This document shows positions 1-55,376 of a stretch of DNA of 64,000 nt, piece after piece. The DNA is from Paragorgia papillata (lineage: Eukaryota; Cnidaria; Anthozoa; Scleralcyonacea; Coralliidae), in the NCBI GenBank assembly GCA_035771165.1, contig JAWNZC010000322.1, positions 10,477,286 through 10,541,285 of the forward strand, written 5' to 3'. How positions within the stretch are numbered: the first letter of the stretch is position 1; every line of letters begins with the position of its first letter. A program made the translations under genes and the position numbers. The notes under the pieces are model-generated. The model saw only the letters and a list, made by a program, of their open reading frames with translations. It did not search any database and was not told the DNA's origin.

Positions 1-1907
1 AGGTAAGAAATAGTTTCAAAACTGTGACGTTGTTTGTCTTATATACTATATACAAAATCTATAAATACTTGATCGGATCTCAAAGCCAACCTCGCACTTT
101 GGTACTTATAGCAGTACTAGAAATATTCAGCTTATAAAGTTCGCTAGAAGTTGGGCCTTCAACTGTGTCCTGTTTTAAAGCTCTTCTTTTATCGAAGAAA
201 TTGTCAATATTAATGATAAAATCGCTTTATGAATTTAAGTTTAATTTTGGTTGAATTGTGTTGTGCTCACTAGTCAGTGACTCATCACTCATGTTTATAC
301 TGCATGTACATGTATATATCATACACTATTAAGAGTGAGAAATGTGTTTTAACCAACTTTGAGCTAGGTGTTTTGATATTAGATCAAACACAACTTTTGA
401 GTGTTTCAAGATCAAACAAATCAGGAAATGAATCAGTTGTCAAATTAATTACTATTTTAAGATAAGTTTGAGGTCAAAGTTGGCTTAATCTATCCATAGT
501 TAATAGAAAATATACATGGTTTGGAAGCTCCTTGTTTTTTGTTTTTGTTCAGGTTTGGAAATTTGTGCACTTATGTAAACCCTCATCTACGGCTCGGGTT
601 CACATAAACTTTCGAATTCTCCCAACTCACTCTCGTGTTTGCATCAGGCTATATAAACACGGGCGGCCATTTTCTATTTCTTAAATATAAAATTTTATCC
701 ACTGAATAGTTATGTATCTGATAGTGCTGTTCAGTGGATAAAAGTTAAATTGGGTTGTTCAAAGCACCACTAGAGTGGTTCTCTAGCTAGGATTTATCCA
801 CCAGATAAGCTATCTGCGCTTCGTACAAAAATCTGAATTTTTCAAGTTCACTTCACGTAAAACTTGGGGCATGTTTATAATGCTAATATATGCTATGTTT
901 TGGAAACAGCCAGTAAAGATGTATGTATAGTATGTGTCATGTTCAAATTAGCAATACATGTATAAAATTGATTTAAAATAACTGTAATTTTTTTTGTGTC
1001 TGTGCTTTTCACACATTTTCATACATTGCTTCGTAAGGCTATATCTCTGTGCCATACCTGCAGAAAAGCCTCTTAGGTGTGCTGAGCAAAGATGAAATTT
1101 TTCTTGATCAAAATTCAGCTCGACTGAAATCTGTTGTCTTCTGTGTAAATTGTGTGTTTTATATGACGTTTTATAATCTTCACAATTCTATAAAATGTTC
1201 CCCAACAATGCAGGAAATGCCACTTCAAAATACTTTAGATTTCAGACCCCCCTAGAAGCTTGTCACGCCTACGGCGCTCCGCGGTCCAAACTGTTATTTA
1301 TATTTGCCAAGACGAAATGTTTCTTTTTTCTATAGGCATGTTCTGTGCTTAACAGCGGTAGTCACATGTACGCATTGCGTACCTATTTTTCAGCTAAAAC
1401 AGTTGGTTTGATATTTTTATCAACAAAAACGAACATTTCTATGCATCAGTTTTTTAAGTACGATAAAGGTCGGCTGCTCATGTTTTTTATCTATTATATA
1501 TTTGCAGCAACCATACTACAGTATTTATAAAATGACTCAATAGGGAAAAGCTATAAAAATCTTTATTTTTTTTCATAAAGAGTGTATAATACAGGCCAAA
1601 AAAGTCTTGCGTTTACACGATGCCGGTATAATATAATGACGATTAGCATGTGACTATTCTCTTCCAATGAGAATTGAGAAGACTTTGTGAATACGGCTAA
1701 CCCGAATACTGTGGTCGTATATATCGTGATTGCCGTCATCAAACTGTTACGGCACGGGCGTTTACACGATACCGGTAGTGTTCCGTTTTCATTTCATGCC
1801 GTCAAGGAACCCGTCTTCATTTTGTGCCATTTTCATGTCATTTTTGTACCGGCATCGTGTAAACGGGGTCTTAGAAGACAAAATAATATAGTAACAGTTA
1901 ACTGTAC
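1..1907. other. PCM1 intron sequence (left part)
   Basis: No exon recognised on either strand. Positions 690-825 hold an inverted-repeat element related to one at 27775-27905. Short open frames are low complexity or start at non-ATG codons and resemble nothing I know. The sequence around 1255-1300 (tcacgcctacggcgctccgc) is locally GC-rich without a coding signal. Confidence 0.6.
690..825. mobile_element. short inverted-repeat element (MITE), copy 1
   Basis: Sequence of the type tttatccactgaatagt, then tgttcagtggataaaagtt, then caccactagagtggttctct and gatttatccaccagataagc. The parts are self-complementary and recur, diverged and in opposite orientation, at 27775-27905. No coding content. The transposase family is not identifiable. 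Confidence 0.6.
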
Positions 1908-44301
<42,394 letters not shown>

Positions 44302-45276
44302 TTTTGAAACTTTTAATAACCAAAACAGTTAATCAAAACTGGTTCTGGATATATTGACACAATCTATTAATTAAAAATATCCATGGTTTAGTTACATACA
44401 TGTAATTATTATAATTATATACTGTACTGTATTATACAGTATACAGTATGTACACACACAAGTACTGTTACCATATTGGGCCTACTGGCATACTGCATAT
44501 ATTTAAAGAAAAACTTTTTGTGTCTTTTTGGGTGTACAACACTTACTGTATTTTTTTGTGAATTGTGAATTTGTGACAATATTTGAATGTCAAAAGAGCA
44601 AGAACCCTCAAAGGTATGATCAGGCTGCCCCCTAAAAGGTTTTTCCAACAACTTTTACTTTTCAAGTTACAGTATATAGAACCTCTAAGAAGTAAAGGGC
44701 AAACTGGACCTACTGTAAGTGTACAATTTACCTGATTACATATCTCTAATTCCATAGTAACCCTTCCATACTAGTCTGTAGGCTGCCTAAAACCAGGGTC
44801 CCCTTGTTATTTTACTGTCTAACACCATACAATTTTTACTTTGCCAAGTGGATAACCTTGAGAGAAAAGGTTAACCTTCACAATTTATGTCAAATCCTTT
44901 ATTTCAGTATTGAGACCCAAGGATTTCATTAGAAAATAGCTACTCCGCAATGCCAATTCACAGCCATCATTTTTGGCCTTGAACCACCTGCTGTTCTTTC
45001 AGTATCTACATCCCTAATTAATTGCTGAATTGAACTTCAAGTTGAAGTTGAAGAGTAGCAGCACCAGCACATATTGACAGTACACTCTTGCAAAATTCCA
45101 GGACTTGCAAAGAGCTCATTAAAAATGAAAAATTCATATTCAAGGACTTGTAAAAATTCCCAAAAAATGTGAAACTTTAATGTTCAACCATTGAGTATGA
45201 TCAGATACAGACATACATGTCTGTAGTCAACATACTGTTGGTTTACTGTACATGTACTGTAAATACATGAATGCAC

Positions 45277-45915
45277 CATTTTATGGTATTTATTCCAATA
45301 AATGCCCACTATCAAATAAACACCCCTTTCCAATAGACACCCCCTCTACCAATAAAAATATTTAATAAATGCCCCCCCCCCCTCCAATAAATACCCCTCT
45401 CCAATAAACACACCCCCCCCCCTAATAAATGCTACTTCCAAATATACCTGTCAACACAAAAACATAAATACAATGCCAGTGCTTTATTTTTTAACAATAA
45501 CTTTTAAGAAGATGAAGTGTTTTTTTTATTGTTACATGTACATGTAAATTGCTGTGAACATTTTTTGTTTCTAATTGCTTACTTCGCAATGTTAAGGACA
45601 CATATGATGAAGCCTTTTAGTTCTTATTATACATTGATGATGAGATTGTGTGAAGTGTGAACATTTGTGGAACGTGTTTTTTTTGTTTAACTCATTCCTG
45701 TCCGAGGGCTTCCCCAGAGGTGAATAAAATCGTCTGGCATTAGCCAGAATAAAATACTAAAAGACCAATTCAGACAGGAAAGAGTTAATTGAAATATCAA
45801 ATTTTGAAATAAACACCTCTCTCTAATAAACACCTCTCTCTAATAAATGCCCTCCTTTAGAGCTCAATTTTTCAATAAATGCCCAGGGCATCTATTGGAA
45901 TAAATATGGTACTAT
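45277..45915. mobile_element. TIR element with aataaatgccc phrase repeats
   Basis: taccat/gtatttattccaataaatg at left pairs with tctattggaataaatatggt at right. Inside, ccaataaacacccc and tctaataaatgcc phrases recur at least eight times near both ends (45330-45430, 45810-45890). About 640 bases, non-coding. Confidence 0.7.
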
Positions 45916-46235
45916 ACTGTACTTTAAAGTGCTTCTCTAATAAAAATATTGTTGGTAATGTTTCTGTATAAATCCTAAACTAAGATATTATGGTACTTGG
46001 TAATTGTGCAAAGTTTCATTTGTATTTATTTTGTAAGTTACATGTAGTGAAGTTGTTAATTTGGTGTATTTTGGGGAAAACGGTATGAGAAACCACACAT
46101 TAAAGATTTTGAGAAGAATGAATTGAGGTGAACTTAACAACATCAGATCATTGTTGTTGTCAACAAAAGGGTCATTGTTGTTATTGAGTCTATGATGTTC
46201 ATAAGTTTCCTCGACCCACTCTTCTCAAGCTCGGT

Positions 46236-46527
46236 CACTTATGCACAAATCAGTGTTAAAGTGTTAAGTCCGAGGGGGGGGGGGGGGAGGCTGGGCAAAA
46301 GGTGGGGGATTTGAATTTTTTAAATGAAATGTTCAAAAGCACAACCCTGGGACTGGAGAATTATGATAAAATGTAGGCAAATTGCCCCTCTCTGCCTAGG
46401 AACGTTTGAAAATTTCCTTTCAAATATGTAAATGCCCCCACCCCGAGGTTGTGATTCAAGAGCAAATGCCGTAGGGTGGGGCCTCCCCCCCACCCCCCCC
46501 CCTCAGGCCTTAACACTGATTTGTACA
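46236..46527. mobile_element. MITE with G-run/C-run ends
   Basis: acaaatcagtgttaaagtgt then a run of about 13 G at left pairs with a C-run then ggccttaacactgatttgta at right. Inner parts tcaaaagcacaacc and ggttgtgattcaag also pair. About 290 bases. Confidence 0.75.
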
Positions 46528-47895
46528 AAATCATATTGTATTTAGCAGAATAATTTATTTGGAAAACAAACTGAATCAATGTCACAAGATAATTATCTTC
46601 AGGAGCATATAAGGTCTGACAGGTGGTATTGGCTTGTTTACTGTAGGTCGATTAGGAATTTTCAAATAGTACATATTTCACAAAACAGTCAAAATATGTA
46701 ATTCACATAAATTACGTCCCCTAGAAATAGCGTTAGTGGCACTGTATTTATCCAAAACATTTTACATCAAAATTTTTATTCCAAAGCAATGATAATAAGC
46801 TTTACATAGTAAAAAGGCATCGCATTATCTTAGCGTAGAAAATGCATCGTTCTCTAACTCGTGCACAGTTTTTGCACCAAACTCTACCACAAATTCATGG
46901 TTTAAATGACCCTAAACACAACCATGAAACATATTGGCACTATGTATCGAACGATCTTAATGTATAGACTAACAGAAAACTACTTCTACGATAAGTTTGT
47001 CAAATATAATTACAAAACTACTAAGCGAGCAGTAGATCGAAATGGGATGCGTCCGCTATGGCCGGCCATTCGTAACTATATACACACAACACAAAATTTA
47101 ATGTTCTGTTACGCACTTTAAACATCTTTAACCCTAGTTTTCTCTTTCATAAATACAAGTTACACATTTACCAAGTTAAAAGAAACAAAGCAAAGTTTGC
47201 CATTTTAGGCTGTAGCCCAAATAATCCACAATCAAGCAAATATCAGGCTCTGCAGATTTAGCAATTTTTAAATTGTTCTTTTAAACTATGGAATACTCCC
47301 TGTTTGTCTTGAATCAAGAAGTCAAGCCAAGTTAACGCTCATGTATAAGCAACATACCTATTAGAACTACCAATATTTGACAAATATTACATTGCTTTCT
47401 TGGTTCTTTCTTGGAGAACAAGCTTCTGTATCTGAGAAAAAGTACCCGCCATAAACTTTCAACGTTGCTGGTAGGACGAAGCCAGGCGATTGGTCGATTT
47501 TGAATTCAGTCGGGGTAGGGTAAAAATATATTTGACCCCTCTTTCATATTAAACTGATTATAAGTATTCTCTCATACCTTTAAGAGTTGTCAAAACTTTG
47601 ATAAAATTAAAAATTTAAATTCTTTTAGTTATTGCTGTGAAAGCTATCCTTAAAACTTTCACTTGACTATATTGCTAAAAGAAAATATTATCTTTGTAAT
47701 TATTTCCCGTGCCCTCCCTAGACCAAAAAATTGTAGCACATATCCCGCATTGACATCTGGGACAAAAACAAGGCCCTTGGCCACTGCTTGGATATTTATA
47801 GTCCCTGGAATTAAAAATGGTTCAACAATTAAAGTCATTTTAAAGAACTGACAATAGTTCAGTTTTTGGAGACAGACTTTAACCTATTGAAAAGA

Positions 47896-48204
47896 ATGTC
47901 TGGTTTTTACTACTTTGCTATTGTGGGTCACAATGATAATCCTGTTTACGAAACTGAGTTCAGTTCACACATGAGATCTGGTCCACTCCAATGCAGAGAC
48001 GTCACGAGAACAAATGAAGGTACAGTGTATTAAATCTCTTGCGTTTCGCTTCTTCTTCTGTCGATTTTTGTTGTTATAATACGCTCATTTATTAGTACGT
48101 CAAATTATTTCAAAACAGAGAGATGATCATCGCCACTTGAATCAGTTTGTAGTCCATGCAGCTCTTGATCTTGTGGACGAAATGATGTGGAGCACCAATA
48201 ATAT
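47896..48204 (+). CDS. TRAPPC2: TRAPPC2 exons 1-2
   Basis: Exon 1 (47896-48019) encodes [20 protein letters not shown], the first strand and hairpin of the longin fold, then a divergent Ser/Arg segment. Exon 2 (48123-48204) encodes the highly conserved DHRHLNQF...ALDLVDE helix and ends in AAT|AT before GTAAGT, splitting the Met codon. The acceptor is AGAG|ATGATC for phase; ACAG four bases earlier would need exon 1 to end in phase 0. Confidence 0.88.
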
Positions 48205-51200
48205 GTAAGTTTAATGAGCAATTCTCTTTATATATATATATAAGATATTTAATATTGTAATTTTTTACCAGCTATAAATCGTAATTTAAAAAATGACTCT
48301 TGTTTGCAACCAACCAACCCTAGGCTTATATTTACTGTATAGTGCATACAGTACATGTAAGCTTGATACAGTAATGTAGTTTGTACACAGTACTGTAGCT
48401 TGTATATACACAGTAATGTTCACATTGTTTCACATTGAAACACCACTTTTAGACAGTCATCAATCTCAGTGAAGCAATCAGACCAACCCAACCAATGGGT
48501 AGGCCATAGGTAGGACTCAAAAATTATGGCTGGTCACTGGTCAATGACCAGCCAAAATCATCAGATGACTGACCAAAGCCTAATGTCAATTTGGTAACAA
48601 AAATTGTGGAACGTGACTAGTCACTTGACCAGCATAGTACTGAGTCACTATTTCGAGCCTTGCATAGGCTATTTGTTATACTGTTAATTATCTTTGAAGA
48701 ATAGCCTCTGCAGGGAATCTCCCAGTGTTGGAGCTATGGCCGATGGGGCCACTGTCCAATAGGATGACCACTTTTGAAAAATCAGGTTTTTGGATGGCCA
48801 CATTTGGTATGGATGACCTAAGGGAAATATTTTCCTCAAACAACAACTTGCAGGTTTCCCCATTTCTGATGTTTCTAGATTTCTGTTAGCTGCTGTTGAC
48901 TTCAGCTATTATGTAGGTTTCATTACTTATTTTTCTCAAGAACATGTAGACATGCAGATGTGATGATTGATTGTGACTTTGCAAGATCAATTTAACCACA
49001 ATTTGTATATGTAAACCATTACAGTGTATGTGGCTCTAACATGAAGTAGCAACCACATTGTTTAATAAAACTGCTCTTCGATAAGTTTGACACACTCACT
49101 TCTTCCAGACTCCTCGCCTGCTCAGTCCAAACAGCAACCAACCATGAGATACACTATAAAAAAGTTTTAATTTAACTGGTCGTTTGTGTTTTCAAACTTT
49201 ATATTTTTCTCAAAAGTGCTCTCAAAAGGAAATGCTGTTTCAGAGACCCAAAATTCAAAAAATTTTCCAGGACCCCCCTAAAATGTGTCCTCACGAAAAA
49301 GGATGTCCAGTTTTGAATTCTTGGCTAATTAAGCCTGCTGGGGAGAGCAATGAAAAAACTGTGGAGAGGGGAGAGGAGATGGGAATGAGATTGACTCAAC
49401 CCCAACGATCCTAACCTCAAGAGTTGTCTGCGGAGGAGGCTACTTTGGAGAGTTGTTAATACCCTTTTAGAGAGGAAAGCTTTGAACAGCAGAGGCAGCT
49501 TGGCTGCTGCATCCAAGTTCATAGAAGTGAGAACAGACCATTGGGATTCCATCATGAATTTCCACATGAGCGACTTCACAAAGTTGTGGTGTTATCCTGT
49601 TGCTGAGAAACACTCTCACCTACAGTAAGAACTGGGAAACTAGTGTACAAACCACATTGCCAGGTGGAAAACTGGAAATGGAAGAAAGCAAACCACTCAA
49701 ATAAACACAATACGGCTGTGGGAAAGCAAGCAATGTTTTTGAAGCAATTCCACATTGAAATTACCTTGACAATAAATATTGCTCTCTTGATAAAAAAGAA
49801 AAAGAAGATTTTTGCTGGTTATACCATTATAAAGACATGTATAGCGCGATTCGTTCCTCCTACTGATCTCACCAAGGCCAAGCTGTCATAACCTACAGTA
49901 GAAACACAGGTTAATTTTCAAAATTTCACTCGCCTGTATGAACAATGAACTATCAACAATGAAAATATAAATAAACTTTGTAGTAACGACTATGATTTCT
50001 GTACCTTTACACATAACATGCTGGGACATACCAACACACATCACAGAATCACACTCATAATAGGCTGAAACTGGTAAGCATAATATAATAACAACATGCT
50101 GAAATGCATGGGACTTTGCTGAAACTGAAACTTTATTTATAGAGGGTTAAAATCACTTGGTTAGCAGAAGCTAATGTTACCCAGGGCCCTCTAAATGGAT
50201 TACAGCTAAGACGTAGATGTTGGTTTTACGGAGGGAGGAAAACCGGAGAACCCAGCGAAAAAACCCTCAAAGCACAGGAGAGATCAATTAAACTCTACTC
50301 ACATGTGTCTCAAGCTTGAGAACGGGGTTATTCCCAGACGGTCACCCATCCAAGTACTAACCCCGTCCAAACGGGCTTGACTTTGCACTGCAGTGGTGAG
50401 AGGCAGCGCCCTATAGCGCACGCCAACCGTGGCTCCCCTATGCTCATGATAGGCTGAAGCTGGTGCAGGTGTAATAACATGTATCACAGACGACATTTGT
50501 GATACACATCACAGGACCACGCCCCATGAAGGGACGAACCTGGCAGGCATAATAACAACATACATCATGAGACCACGCTCATTATACAATATGCTGAGGC
50601 TGAAAGCACACAACCAACACACAGCAAAGCATGAAGGGCCAAAGCTGGTAAGTCTAATAACAACTAAAACAGGCACCACTGGCCACGCTTGTGCTGTGAC
50701 CACGCGCCATGAAGGGCCGAAGCAATAACAACACACATCACAGGACAACGATCGTGATGGGCTGAAGATGGTAAGCGTAAATAATAACAATTTACATCAC
50801 GGGATATCGCTCTGGATTGTGATAGGCCAAGGCTGAAAGCATACTACAGTACCAATTACAACAACACGAAACTACGCAGCGTGAAAGGCCGAAGTTGGTG
50901 GGCGTAATTTTAACAATACACATGGGACCACGCTTGTGATGGACTGAAGCTGATAAGCGTAATAACAACACACAGCATTGGACCACGCTAGTGATGGCTG
51001 CTGAAGTTGGAAAGTGTAAAAACAACACGCATCACAACAACTACTGTACACCGTGAAAAGCTGAGGCTAGTCAAGGTACAAACAACACGCAACACAGAAT
51101 TTCACGCTAAGATGGACAAGATTTCGACGTAATAACACGCATCACCAAGTACATGTAGATCGTGATGCACTAAATAAGCGTATACTACTTCCTAATAACA

Positions 51201-54200
51201 ACCAAAAACTCATGCCATCACAGGAACAAAGCCGCGTGATACAATAAGACTGATAAGCGCAATAACAACAAAAACGCATATAATAACAAGCCCCACGTCG
51301 TGGGACAATATGGCTAATAAACCCAAAACGGCAAAAACTCATCACGGGAGTTACGTCCATGATACACTAAAGCCAATAACTGTAATAAGAACACGCATCG
51401 CGGGAAGTGCGCCTTGGCCGGCTGGAGCTGGTAGGTGTAGCAGCAGCAGCGTGCCTCACGACTATTACGTCGCAACACGACAGAACACGTTCTTGCGAAC
51501 TGTCACGCCGTGGTGGACTAAGGGTGTGGGCGGAATAACAACACCGCACAACCAGGGGGGAAAAACGCGTCCTGATGGATGAACGCTAATAAACGAATGA
51601 TCAATGTGTCAGATGGGCGAACGCACCGCGACAAACGTAATTATAATAGGTCGAGCGGCCATGTAAGACGACGCACAAGAGTAAGCAGAGGTGCTTAGTG
51701 CAACGACACCCCGACACCTAACCCTATGCTACACCTGCGAAAAGGCCTTAGACAGACGAAACCGGATGGCTTAACTATCTATGGATGGCTTTTTACCTAA
51801 TTTTAATTACAGGGGCTTGGCTGAGTTCATTCAAATTTCATCCCACTCTCACTGTAACCCAGGGAGGGAGACGACAAGTACTTGGTGTCTCCCTCCCTGG
51901 GTTACAGTGAGAGTGGGATGAAATTTGAATGAACTCAGTCAAGCCCCTGTAATTAAAATTAGGTACGTACTGTAACTAACCGACAGCCAATTAGATTGTT
52001 GAAACCTGCTACTCGGAGTGATGCTAAAAGGCTGCAAAATCTAAATTAAAATATGTAAAAAAAGTGTTTTTTTATTTCATTAGTTTTGCACATATTGTAT
52101 GATTTCTGTTTTAAATACTCAAGGTCTTTTCTCTGCTACAGTATACAGTATAGGGCAAATGCTGTTGTACTATTAAAGTTGAAATGCATCGTTTAGACAC
52201 TTTAAATTGCCTGCCGGCAATAGCTTAATATACATCTTGGTCACCGTAGTTCTAGTCGACAATGCATATAAAAAACAAAAGTAAAGAGAGTCATGTTATC
52301 ACTTATCACCCATTCTTCACCTGTATCATGGATGGCTTTTCATATTCTAACCATGACTAACACCATATTGGTTTTACTTATCATTGCGAAGCTGTCATTA
52401 ATTTATTTCTGTGGATTTCATTTACTGTATGTCAATCTTTAACTTTTCTATTCTTGTTAGGTACTTAAAAGTTATTGACAAGTTTAATGAATGGTTTGTT
52501 TCTGCCTTTGTAACTGCTGGTGATATCCTTTTGTTGTTAACAGTTTTTGGAAAATAATAACTACAGTAACTTGTATTTAAAAGGACACTGTCACCCAGCA
52601 GGTGGAATGACAGAAAATCTGTCAGAAAATCTGAGTGTATTAATTTTAAAATGCAGGACTAATATTTTCAAACTTCCGTGGGTGGAAAGAATGTTTGGTT
52701 CGATGACAGTCCTTCAGTCCATACAATATCTACTGTACAGTATACCTGATTCCATGGTGTAAAGTGAATAGATGGTAAACTGCTGACATTTTTACATAGT
52801 AACAAAATACTAATGTTTAATGTTTTGAGTGGAGCCCTTACGTTACATAAAGGTGAGGTAATACGGACAAAATTTGTAGTCAAATTGCAACGCAACTTTG
52901 TTGCGTTGCAAGTTGAAAAGCGTTGTTGCGCGTATTACCACTGTTGAATATATTTCATGTAATGTATAATTTAGAATAATTAATGACATTAGAGAACTTT
53001 AAAATAGAATAGGGTTTGATTGTTGTAATGAATACCGCACACAGGGTAAATGGTTTATTGTTTAAATAATTTGATAATGGGGTGCGGCCCACTATAATTG
53101 TCATAAGAAACCTTGTAACGATTAGATTGAGATTGTCCATCGAAGTGACAACATTGTTTGTGATAATAATGTTAGTGAAATAAATGTTTTAAAAAAGAAA
53201 GATACAGTCCCTTTGAAAGAGATTGCTCTCATTGTGACTTTCGAACCAGAGTGGAAAGAAGATTCCACGACAACCACCCACCTTAAATATATTGTCACGC
53301 AACAATGATTTTGTTGCAAGTGGAAAAAAGTAGACTCCAGTTCTACTTGCTGCAACATGCTGATTCAACTTGCAACAAAATCATTGTTTCGTGACAATGT
53401 TTAAGGTGGAGTGGTAATACGTGCAACAACGCTATTCAACTTGCAACGCAACAATGTTGCACCAATTTGTTGCTCGTATTACTTCACCTTAACGTCCCAT
53501 CGTATCCCATTGCATTGCATCATATCACCTCCCGTCACATCACAAGCCCATCACATATAAATGCATATACAGCAGAATACCAGATCTTGCATTAATAAGG
53601 ATATCCAGATTTGTCGGTTTGGTGTGCATGTAGCTGACTCATACAACCCAGTTACTGTTTAGACCAGGATCTATATCTTGTAAAATGAAATACAATACCT
53701 CTGCTGCATTAGAGAAAACCAACTGACCAAACTGTCCAGTTTTTAACTATACTGGTATACCCAGAAACAGTACATTGTAACTCAAGCATAACATGGAGTC
53801 AACCTCATACCCAGGGTCTACTATAGGACCCATGACCATGATTCACCATGACCATCCACCCCCGCAGCTCTGACCGGCTAAACCTGAGGTGGAAAGTGCT
53901 GAGCATAAAAAGAACGTTCTTTAACTCTCTTTAAGTATGAGATTCATGATATTGCATGACGTTAAAAATGAAGATGGAATAAAAAACTTCTTTAATGAGG
54001 TGTATGAGACATTTATAAAGGTGAGTCCCTTTCATAATGAATAATATGGTCGCAACAACACATATCCCCATCAACATTCTTAAAAATAATGTAAATTAAT
54101 TTTCATGTACACTCACACGTCAAAATAACATTGATTCTCTGAGTTCATTTACCTATTGAAAAATTTCGCATCAAATTGATCATCTGTTTTAAGGTGATAC

Positions 54201-55084
54201 GCTTATGGGCAATAAAATCATCTTACGACCCGATATCCAAGCATAGTCTCTGCATGGAATTAAATTGTCTGGAAATGCAGTGAAAGTCAAAGCGGCTAAC
54301 AATGATCTGTGATTTATGTTGAGGATGGCCTGAAAGTGCACAATTTGTTTGTTTTACGCCATTAATATTTACACAGCGTGGTTGAACGATAAAACCCAAA
54401 CGCTGCTGTTGGCTGATTGCTTCGTTATACTGAAAATACAACGTGTTCAGCAAGTGCGAAAGTGCACACATTCGCATGAACATGAACATGAACAAAAAAT
54501 AAAAACAAAGAGTTATATGTCCGCGTCTCCAGACACTTCAATTTTAGAGACTATGATCCAAGTAATCAAAACGACTCTTGGGTAAAACTAATTTCGGCAA
54601 AAGATGATCGTGTTATCGGCCATTATTTACCAATAATCTTGCCAAATTATTGACGTCACAATGTCCATGATTTACCTTTCTTATGATACCTCAATTTGCA
54701 CGGTATGCTTTTGAAAGTATTGTCGGTGATTCAATTGAGAAGGAAAAAACATACGCCAAAAATCGAGTTTCAGAGTTCAGACTTACAGTTACATGATATA
54801 CGTTGAAATATGCCGACCACACTGACGCTATTGCTGTACCCCTATAAAATATTATCCAAGTTGGTGCACTCACCCGCCCGCCTCCTCCCGCCCGCTTCCT
54901 CCCCCAAAAAACCCGGCTGCCACGCTGGCTACCAAGTTGGTGGACAACAGGATTGTCGTTTGTCAAAATTATTGATGTTTTGTGCAAAGAAAACATCAGA
55001 GAACATCGGAATTTTTTTCCAAGCCGATAAATCCTGTCGGTCGAATATTGCTAGACAAATTAAAACTCTGTACCTGATATATAT

Positions 55085-55182
<98 letters not shown>

Positions 55183-55342
55183 TGCGCACTTCACGCTATC
55201 TGAATGTATTTCACCGATGCTTTCCCACATGCGGTTGTCACCGAACGATCGCATGTGTATAAGTAATTGGTGAAATTCATTCAGATTGTTCCAAGCTACA
55301 CTGATGAGCTGTTGTACAGCGAAACACCGTGTCTGTAGATTG

Positions 55343-55376
<34 letters not shown>

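Larger units (their letters stand above)
44302..47895. promoter_or_regulatory. divergent intergenic region between PCM1 and TRAPPC2
   Basis: No coding exon is seen. It must hold both promoters, and perhaps 5' untranslated exons of either gene, since the two genes start head to head. Two TIR elements (45277-45915, 46236-46527) occupy part of it. No TATA box can be assigned with confidence. An inverted CCAAT (gcgattggtcg) is at about 47487-47497, in a GC-richer patch 400 bases before the TRAPPC2 ATG. Confidence 0.45.
55077..55376 (+). mobile_element. retrozyme/Penelope-like element remnant with hammerhead ribozyme
   Basis: Between two TA-repeat tracts (55080-55180 and 55347-55374) lies about 165 bases with ctgaatgtatttcacc / ggtgaaattcattcag inverted segments and, at the end, a complete hammerhead. 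Short TA-flanked units with type I hammerheads are known from retrozymes and from Penelope-like elements of animals; which of the two this is cannot be told. It is in the sense direction inside the last TRAPPC2 intron. Confidence 0.6.

Noticed and set aside
50320..50440. 5S rRNA gene
   Set aside because: Only the internal control region is conserved, the 5' half is altered, and a SINE body follows.
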